Assembly: GCA_002779205.1 (NCBI GenBank)
Contig: PEXF01000027.1
Coordinates: 1 to 5,094 of the forward strand
Direction of reading: 5' to 3'
DNA from: Candidatus Hydromicrobium americanum
GTDB taxonomy: Bacteria; Actinomycetota; Humimicrobiia; Humimicrobiales; Humimicrobiaceae
Length of the DNA: 5,094 nt
The first letter of the stretch is position 1. Every line of letters begins with the position of its first letter. A program made the position numbers and the translations under genes. The notes beneath the pieces are model-generated. The model searched no databases, was not told where the DNA came from, and saw nothing but the letters and a program-made list of their open reading frames with translations. Below are positions 1 through 4,251 of the stretch, one piece after another.

Positions 1-881
1 ACTGGCTCGATTGAAACAGCTTGCTGAATTAGTCGATAAAATAGCTTACCTCTATAACGTGAAGTTCTTCTATTAAACCTGAAAGTAAATTCATCAAGAT
101 AATAATCTATATGGGATGAACAAACTGCTCCCTGATGAGTCCCTACAAGCCACTTCTTGAGCAGAGCAACAACTCGGTTAGCCAAAGGTAACAGGTTGTC
201 TCCGACATCAGCATTTTTACGTACAACAATGTGTTTATACCCCTTAGAAGATAGTTGAGCATAACCGCTCCATCCATCAGTACGTACTGTACTGCCTGGC
301 TCTACGCTTTTTTGCACTGCTGGTATTATGCTTTCAGCTGATGCATCAGCAATACGGTGGAGGCGAATTCGTCCAAAGTGTTCACCTTTATCCTCAACTG
401 CAACCAAAACCAGATTTTTACCAACTGCGCCACGCCCCCGTTTGCCAGCTTTCTTTCCGCCTATGTAAGTTTCGTCTATCTCGACTGCACCAGAAAGAGA
501 GTCACGATCTGGGCGAACCATTGCTGTACGTAATTTATGTAGCCAGATCCATACTGTTTCATACCTGTTTAATCCAAGGACCTGTTTTAGCCCCATTGCA
601 CTTACCCCATTCTTTTGACTGGTTATATACCATATTGCATGAAACCACAATTGCAGGGGTTTTCTGGTACCATGAAAAATTGTACCGGCTGTTATTGAAA
701 CCTGGTAATCACAATTCTTGCATCTATAAACCCCTCTTTTGGCAATCCATGCCTTTCTATATCCGCAACGTGGACAGCAAAATCCCTCTGGCCAGCGAAT
801 TTTAGCTAAATATTTAAGGCAAGCCTCTTCTGTTTTAAAACGCTGCTCAAATTCAATAGTTGTCTTCGGGTAATCCTCCAT
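1..881 (-). CDS. IS1595-family (ISXO2-like) transposase, C-terminus beyond left edge
   Basis: This is the DDE-type transposase that moves the insertion sequence. Read by hand on the minus strand from ATG at 881, the frame stays open for 293 codons to base 3 and runs off the edge. The N-terminus has a zinc ribbon: CCPRCG at residues 35-40 (C36, C39) pairs with CKNC at 54-57. The RNase H-like domain follows, with the family signature EIDETYIGGK at 134-143 (catalytic D136), then TDGWSGY at 201-207 (second acid D202). A C-terminal block H257...DEFTFRFNRR at 263-272 holds the likely third acid E264. Family proteins are about 300 residues, and the last visible residues (FYRLIQQAVSIEP) resemble the usual C-terminal stretch, so probably only 10-20 residues are missing. 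I see no frameshift or internal stop, so the enzyme could be active. The start is chosen because the family N-terminus (YP...EFE.RF.TEEAC) begins there. An in-frame TTG at 887 is a less likely alternative. Confidence 0.93.
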   Translation of the reverse strand, partial: MEDYPKTTIEFEQRFKTEEACLKYLAKIRWPEGFCCPRCGYRKAWIAKRGVYRCKNCDYQVSITAGTIFHGTRKPLQLWFHAIWYITSQKNGVSAMGLKQVLGLNRYETVWIWLHKLRTAMVRPDRDSLSGAVEIDETYIGGKKAGKRGRGAVGKNLVLVAVEDKGEHFGRIRLHRIADASAESIIPAVQKSVEPGSTVRTDGWSGYAQLSSKGYKHIVVRKNADVGDNLLPLANRVVALLKKWLVGTHQGAVCSSHIDYYLDEFTFRFNRRTSRYRGKLFYRLIQQAVSIEP

Positions 882-887
882 ACACAA

Positions 888-916
888 ATACTATATATAG
901 TGTTTACGAGAGTCAA
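888..916 (-). promoter_or_regulatory. putative transposase promoter inside the IS end
   Basis: On the minus strand a -35-like TTGACT (911-916) is followed by a 17-base spacer and a -10-like TAGTAT (888-893, four of six consensus bases). A start about seven bases further on would fall at or next to the ATG at 881, giving a nearly leaderless message. A 12-base palindrome ACTATATATAGT (890-901) overlaps the -10 region and could be a binding site for transposase or a host factor. The assignment rests on consensus matching only. Confidence 0.45.
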
Positions 917-927
917 GCGGATACCCC

Positions 928-955
928 CATATAATTATTCTTTCAAAATTATATG
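928..955. repeat. 9-bp inverted repeat spanning the nuclease stop codon and the IS boundary
   Basis: CATATAATT (928-936) and AATTATATG (947-955) are perfect reverse complements separated by ten bases. The left arm reaches the proposed tip of the insertion sequence, and the stop codon of the nuclease gene (935-937) lies at the arm's inner end. The stem is almost entirely A-T and no T-run follows it, so it is a poor candidate for an intrinsic terminator. It may instead be a target-site feature, or a chance product of AT-rich sequence. Confidence 0.5.
930..940 (+). repeat. 11-bp direct repeat, copy at the 3' end of the nuclease gene
   Basis: TATAATTATTC at this position recurs identically at 2048-2058, so the two copies bracket the whole nuclease gene and its promoter region. 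This copy contains the last codon and stop codon of the gene. The repeat is low in complexity, so coincidence is quite possible. Confidence 0.35.
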
Positions 956-1996
956 AAGAGCTTTTTCTAAAATATCTTCCTTTGAGGTAATTTCATTATC
1001 CCACTTAAGTTTTTCAATTTCATCTCTTAGTTTCTCTACAATAGCTATTCTTTCCGGGTCATTAAATATCGATACTTCAGTTAGGTCAGGTTCTTCATAG
1101 TTATAAAAAGTAAAATTTTTAAGTGTTTTTTTAGTTATTTCAAGAAGCTTATTTTTATTAGATGTATATCCTTTAATTTTTAAACGAATTCTTACTTTTG
1201 GTGCCTCATTTTTAGTTATATTCCATTTTCTGACCATTTCTTGTATCTTTCTTTCTATATATTCAAATTCATTGGTAGTGGGTAAGGAAATTAAAGTTTC
1301 ATTAAAGAATATGCAGTCAGTGTCGATTACTTTTTCAACTACTTCTAAGGTATCTGTATTTACAATTAAAAAGCTCCTTTTTCCAGTTTCATTTATGTCC
1401 AGACCACAGGGTGATCCAGGATAATAAACTTTGCCCAAATTTATTTTTTTGTGTATGTGACCCAGTATGATTTTAGCAGGGTTATAGTACTGGATATCAT
1501 TTCTGGTTAGAGGCATAAAAATACCAGGTTCGTAGGGATTTGTTTCACGCAAACCCGCCATATAGTCACCATGGCCAATTAAAATCCAGAGTTTGGGTAG
1601 GTTTTCCTTGCATTCTGCTAAAATTTCTCCCATAGACTTAGTTGGTAGATAAGGTATGAAAAGGAAGGTAGTGGGTGGTTCTACTAATTTAATAATTTCA
1701 GATTTACTGAAGACTCTGATATTGCCTGAAGTGAAATACTGCTGTTTAATGGATGGGTCATGGTTTCCAGGAATTATATAGAATTTAATCTGGTTGCTGG
1801 TATATTTTGCATTTTTACAAAACTGGTCAAACTCAGAATAATTTTGACTTTCTTCATTAAATAGGTCACCTGCAATAATTAGTGTTTTAATATCTTCGGA
1901 AAGCATCTTGTCAAGGATATTTGATAATGCATTCCACCTTTCAGGAGATTTTTCTTTTGTTTTTAAATGCACATCTGCTGTAATTGCTATTTTCAT
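935..1996 (-). CDS. Mre11/SbcD-like metallophosphoesterase, DNA double-strand-break nuclease
   Basis: This is a probable manganese-dependent DNA nuclease (exo/endonuclease) of the calcineurin-like phosphoesterase superfamily, acting on DNA ends. All five phosphoesterase motifs are present: D8-V-H10, GDLF with D44, GNHD at 77-80 (N78 and catalytic H79), GHGD at 141-144 (H142) and GHIHK at 179-183 (H180, H182). The catalytic domain covers roughly residues 1-210. A capping region follows, then a charged helical tail (about 310-353) in the place where Mre11 proteins bind the Rad50/SbcC coiled coil. The length of 353 residues fits the Mre11/SbcD/YhaO range. Start ATG 1996 places the DxH motif at the usual position, although the upstream CTAAAGTAGT gives only a weak ribosome binding site. 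Family members normally work with an SMC-like ATPase encoded just downstream. Here the downstream side is taken by an insertion sequence seven bases after the stop. The gene is far more AT-rich than its neighbours (12 of 60 G+C at 1081-1140). The exact subfamily (SbcD, YhaO or other) is not settled. Confidence 0.88.
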   Translation of the reverse strand: MKIAITADVHLKTKEKSPERWNALSNILDKMLSEDIKTLIIAGDLFNEESQNYSEFDQFCKNAKYTSNQIKFYIIPGNHDPSIKQQYFTSGNIRVFSKSEIIKLVEPPTTFLFIPYLPTKSMGEILAECKENLPKLWILIGHGDYMAGLRETNPYEPGIFMPLTRNDIQYYNPAKIILGHIHKKINLGKVYYPGSPCGLDINETGKRSFLIVNTDTLEVVEKVIDTDCIFFNETLISLPTTNEFEYIERKIQEMVRKWNITKNEAPKVRIRLKIKGYTSNKNKLLEITKKTLKNFTFYNYEEPDLTEVSIFNDPERIAIVEKLRDEIEKLKWDNEITSKEDILEKALHIILKE

Positions 1997-2024
1997 TTTT
2001 ACTACTTTAGATTAATATATAATG

Positions 2025-2038
2025 CTTTTGGCCAAAAG
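2025..2038. promoter_or_regulatory. 14-bp perfect palindrome upstream of the nuclease gene, possible operator
   Basis: CTTTTGGCCAAAAG is a perfect dyad ending 29 bases before the nuclease start codon. On the minus strand it lies just upstream of a -10-like TATATT (2014-2019), with only a poor -35 match (TTCTCT, 2037-2042). That puts it between the promoter elements, where a repressor dimer could bind. It also contains the GGCC recognition sequence of HaeIII-type enzymes. The regulator is unknown, and the operator role is inferred from symmetry and position only. Confidence 0.35.
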
Positions 2039-2047
2039 AGAATTACT

Positions 2048-2058
2048 TATAATTATTC
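2048..2058 (+). repeat. 11-bp direct repeat, copy upstream of the nuclease gene
   Basis: TATAATTATTC here is identical to 930-940 on the other side of the nuclease gene. It lies 52 bases upstream of the nuclease start codon. Together the copies could mark the ends of an inserted segment, or may be chance matches in AT-rich DNA. Confidence 0.35.
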
Positions 2059-2176
2059 ATATACGTTGTTATATATAATATACTTTAATTTGCAGTTAAG
2101 TCCAAATGTTTTCTTATTTTTTAATTACTTTTAGTTTTAGTGTTTTTATTATTTTTCCTTTTGGAAAGTGGCTTTG

Positions 2177-2205
2177 TTGTATGGGTTAATTCTATCTGTT
2201 ATAGT
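2177..2205 (+). promoter_or_regulatory. putative promoter of the methyltransferase gene
   Basis: TTGTAT (2177-2182) and TATAGT (2200-2205) are separated by 17 bases. The -10 matches the bacterial consensus at five of six positions, the -35 at three. Transcription would begin near 2212, leaving a leader of about 47 bases. The leader contains AAGGTGAG at 2223-2230, which looks like a ribosome binding site but is too far from the ATG at 2259 to serve it. Confidence 0.35.
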
Positions 2206-2258
2206 ATTACAGGATGCTAAAATAAGGTGAGAATAAAGACTCGAAATAGTGGTCTTAA

Positions 2259-3017
2259 ATGAAAGTAAAGAATTTTAATTTTAGCCCTGAGTTGTATGAT
2301 CTTCAGGTAAACTGGCCTCAGAGGCTAAAAAAGGAAAAGGATTTTTTTTCCAGAATATTTGAAGAAAACGATATTGAAAGTGTGCTTGATGTAGGCTGCG
2401 GTACGGGACATCATGCACAACTTTTTTCCGGATACGCAAAAAAAGTCATTGCCATAGATCCTTCAGAAGAAACCATAGATTATGCTGAAAAAAATGTGAT
2501 AAAGTCCCCCAATGTTACCTTAATAAAGGAAGGGTTTGCAGGACTTGATAAAATTCCGTATGGTCAGTTTGACCTTATAACCAGCCTGGGAAATACAATG
2601 CCCATTCTGGGGAACTGCAGGAAGGTAAAGCAGGCTCTTAAAAAAATCAGAAAGAAGCTGTCAGGAAACGGTCTGGCAATAGTTCAATTCTTAAACTTTA
2701 ACTCCAATGTTCTGGAAGAAAACAGATTTTATGCTCCAAAGGTATTCAAAAAAGACGGAAAGACCTATATTTTTATTAAACACTTTAGATACGGAAAAAT
2801 TAAAACCAGGGTGGACTTTATAATTACTGTAATTTATAAAAATAAGGTAGAAGATTTTTTTGTAAACTCTTCTTACCTCTGCACCTTAAAGGTAAACTTA
2901 TTTTTAAAAATGGCAAAAAATTCAGGGTTTAAAAGAATTGAGCTCCTGGGACCCGGGGGAAAGGAAGTATTTAACGGTAAGAGAGATATAAGCCTTTATG
3001 CATTACTGTACAGGTAA
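2259..3017 (+). CDS. class I SAM-dependent methyltransferase, substrate unknown
   Basis: This is a 252-residue soluble methyltransferase that should transfer a methyl group from S-adenosylmethionine. Motif I is VLDVGCGTG (residues 42-50), motif II ends in the ribose-binding acid D67 (VIAIDPSEE), and the motif IV region reads FDLITSLGNTMPIL (104-117). The LGN stretch resembles the corresponding segment of glycine/sarcosine N-methyltransferase-like proteins, which hints at a small-molecule amine or acid substrate, but this is only an inference. The N-terminal helix (YDLQVNW, 13-19) is typical of small-molecule methyltransferases, and the C-terminal half (about 150-252) forms a beta-rich substrate part. 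ATG 2259 is the natural start, but only a weak AGTGG lies ahead of it. NikR follows 75 bases later on the same strand and could be co-transcribed. The gene is less AT-rich than the nuclease gene (31 of 60 G+C at 2581-2640). I do not recognise an orthologue with a defined role. Confidence 0.85.
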   Translation: MKVKNFNFSPELYDLQVNWPQRLKKEKDFFSRIFEENDIESVLDVGCGTGHHAQLFSGYAKKVIAIDPSEETIDYAEKNVIKSPNVTLIKEGFAGLDKIPYGQFDLITSLGNTMPILGNCRKVKQALKKIRKKLSGNGLAIVQFLNFNSNVLEENRFYAPKVFKKDGKTYIFIKHFRYGKIKTRVDFIITVIYKNKVEDFFVNSSYLCTLKVNLFLKMAKNSGFKRIELLGPGGKEVFNGKRDISLYALLYR

Positions 3018-3067
3018 GTGCTATTATATAGATAGCGGGGAAATTATATTTTTTTTAATCAACTGAT

Positions 3068-3093
3068 CGGGGATAGGTATCGGAGATAGGTAA
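3068..3093 (+). promoter_or_regulatory. tandemly duplicated ribosome binding site of nikR
   Basis: Two adjacent 13-base units, CGGGGATAGGTAT (3068-3080) and CGGAGATAGGTAA (3081-3093), match at 11 of 13 positions. The second provides GGAG (3082-3085) with a seven-base gap to ATG 3093, and so decides the nikR start. The first carries a GGGG too far upstream to act directly. This looks like a small tandem duplication at the leader. Confidence 0.6.
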
Positions 3094-3509
3094 TGGATGA
3101 GTTAAAAAGATTCGGGGTATCTATAGAAAAAAAACTGCTTCAGAAATTTGATGATTATATTAAGAGCAAGAAGTATCAAAACCGCTCTGAAGCTTTAAGG
3201 GATTTGATAAGAAAAGAGCTTGTTGACAGCCAGTGGGAAGAAAGCGGCGGGGAGGTGGCAGGAGCAATTATAATTGTTTATGACCATCACCAGAAGGAGC
3301 TGATGGATAGTCTTGTAAATATTCAGCATGATTATGGTAATATTATAATCTCCAGTCAGCATGTCCACCTGGATCATAATACCTGCCTGGAAATAATAGT
3401 TGTGAAAGGCAAGATTGCCGAAGTGTTTGGACTGGAAGCAAAACTTAAAGTGGCAAAGGGTGTAAAGCACGCTTCACTTGCAAAATCTACACTAGGTAAA
3501 GAAATGTAG
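3093..3509 (+). CDS. nikR: NikR nickel-responsive transcriptional regulator
   Basis: NikR is a tetrameric repressor/activator that binds operators when loaded with Ni(II) and usually controls nickel import (NikABCDE or NikMNQO) and nickel enzymes. At 138 residues it has the normal length. The N-terminal ribbon-helix-helix DNA-binding domain covers about residues 1-48, with the strand KRFGVSIEKKLLQKFD and the helix NRSEALRDLIRKEL. The C-terminal ACT-like domain (about 55-135) has the conserved GAIIIVYDHH segment at 57-66 and the metal site: H79, H90, H92 and C98 correspond to H76, H87, H89 and C95 of the Escherichia coli protein with a constant offset of three. All four high-affinity nickel ligands are therefore present. 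The start is supported by GGAG at 3082-3085. No nickel transporter, hydrogenase or urease gene is in view, so the regulon is unknown. The gene ends one base from the stop of the convergent nth. Confidence 0.96.
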   Translation: MDELKRFGVSIEKKLLQKFDDYIKSKKYQNRSEALRDLIRKELVDSQWEESGGEVAGAIIIVYDHHQKELMDSLVNIQHDYGNIIISSQHVHLDHNTCLEIIVVKGKIAEVFGLEAKLKVAKGVKHASLAKSTLGKEM

Positions 3510-3510
3510 A

Positions 3511-4203
3511 CTACGCATTTTCCTGTCCATAACTGCAGTATTTAAGAAGCCTGCAGACGGGACATTTTGGTTTTTTAGCCAGGCAGATAGTCCTGCCAAG
3601 CGCTATTATTCTATGTGAATAGATGCTCCAGCTGTCTTCAGGAACTATTTTCATGAGATCAAATTCAATTTTTACCGGATCTGAGTTTGTTGTCAGCCCC
3701 AGCCTGTTTGAGATTCTCTTTACATGAGTATCTACTATTATAGCCTGCTTGCCGAATATATTTGCCAGCACTACATTGGCAGTTTTTCTTCCCACTCCAT
3801 GGAGTGTGGTTAAATCTTCAATATTGTCAGGGGTTATACCTCCAAATTTACTGGCTATATCTTTTGAGCAGTTGATTATACTTTTTGCTTTATTTCTATA
3901 AAACCCTGTTGATTTTATATCTTCCTGAAGCTCAATTAAGTCAGCCCCGGCAAAATCTTCAGGGATCTTATATTTTTTAAAAAGGGATGGTGTGACTTTA
4001 TTTACAAGTTTATCGGTGCTCTGGGCTGAAAGAATGGTGGCGATAAGAAGCTGAAAGGCATTTTTATGCTTGAGTGAGGTAGAGGCAGCTTCAGGGTATT
4101 CCTTATCCAGAATATCAAGTATTTTATTTATATTTTTCACTGCAGGTTCATATACAGCTCTGTAAGTGTTATTTTGTTTTTTTATGTTCCTTTTATTTTT
4201 CAT
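3511..4203 (-). CDS. nth: endonuclease III, bifunctional DNA glycosylase/AP lyase
   Basis: The enzyme excises oxidised or ring-damaged pyrimidines and cleaves the abasic site by beta-elimination in base excision repair. The helix-hairpin-helix LHGVGRKTANVVL (residues 134-146) contains the catalytic lysine K140, and VDTHVKRI (157-164) contains the catalytic aspartate D158. They match K120 and D138 of the Escherichia coli enzyme with an offset of 20. The C-terminal [4Fe-4S] cluster motif C-x6-C-x2-C-x5-C is complete (C207, C214, C217, C223). The 230 residues exceed the roughly 211 of the E. coli protein because of a basic N-terminal extension (KNKRNIKKQNN). ATG 4203 is the only in-frame start after a stop at 4222-4224 and has no good Shine-Dalgarno sequence, which suggests translational coupling to the gene upstream. 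It lies 48 bases downstream of polX on the same strand, probably as one operon, and is convergent with nikR. Confidence 0.97.
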   Translation of the reverse strand: MKNKRNIKKQNNTYRAVYEPAVKNINKILDILDKEYPEAASTSLKHKNAFQLLIATILSAQSTDKLVNKVTPSLFKKYKIPEDFAGADLIELQEDIKSTGFYRNKAKSIINCSKDIASKFGGITPDNIEDLTTLHGVGRKTANVVLANIFGKQAIIVDTHVKRISNRLGLTTNSDPVKIEFDLMKIVPEDSWSIYSHRIIALGRTICLAKKPKCPVCRLLKYCSYGQENA

Positions 4204-4251
4204 ATTACTAAATGAGCGTCTTTAATAAATTGCCTCTAAATAGATATAGAT

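Larger units (their letters stand above)
1..928 (-). mobile_element. IS1595-family insertion sequence, partial (one end inside the window)
   Basis: The element consists of the transposase gene plus about 47 bases of upstream end sequence. On the minus strand the sequence before the transposase starts with GGGGGTATCC at 928 and runs through TTGACT into the start codon at 881. I infer that the run of G (C at 924-928 on the plus strand) is the outer tip, because the nuclease gene ends at 935 and IS1595-type elements have short terminal repeats close to the transposase. The other terminal repeat is outside the window, so the tip cannot be confirmed by matching the two ends. If 928 is the last base, an 8-bp target duplication typical of this family would be ATATAATT at 929-936. 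The element is visibly richer in GC (28 of 60 bases at 481-540) than the nuclease gene next to it, in line with a separate origin. Confidence 0.8.
1997..2258. other. AT-rich divergent intergenic region
   Basis: This 262-base stretch separates the nuclease gene (minus) from the methyltransferase gene (plus) and should hold both promoters. It has long A/T runs, one copy of an 11-bp direct repeat (2048-2058), a 14-bp palindrome (2025-2038) and a promoter-like pair before the methyltransferase. I see no credible small ORF, structured RNA, tRNA or strong terminator in it. Confidence 0.6.

Noticed and set aside
341..805. Plus-strand open frame of 154 codons
   Set aside because: It lies wholly antisense to the transposase, which has complete family motifs. 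The predicted protein has no recognisable domain.
1..881. Possibility that the transposase is a decayed or frameshifted remnant
   Set aside because: Codon-by-codon reading from 881 to 3 shows one continuous frame with the zinc ribbon and DDE-type motifs intact.
2154..2167. Small hairpin TTTCC-TTTT-GGAAA as a possible terminator
   Set aside because: The stem is only five base pairs and is not followed by a T-run on either relevant strand, and no gene ends nearby.
2200..2230. GTATTAC (2204-2210) as a NikR operator half-site
   Set aside because: No matching inverted half-site occurs at the spacing known for NikR operators.
3020..3056. Hairpin GCTATT/GATAGC after the methyltransferase stop followed by a T-run, as a terminator
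   Set aside because: The stem has five pairs plus one wobble, and the T-run (3049-3056) is separated from it by 12 bases, so it does not fit an intrinsic terminator.
3195..3470. Minus-strand open frame of 91 codons
   Set aside because: It is antisense to nikR, whose ligands and length are fully conserved. The frame has no ribosome binding site or recognisable motif.
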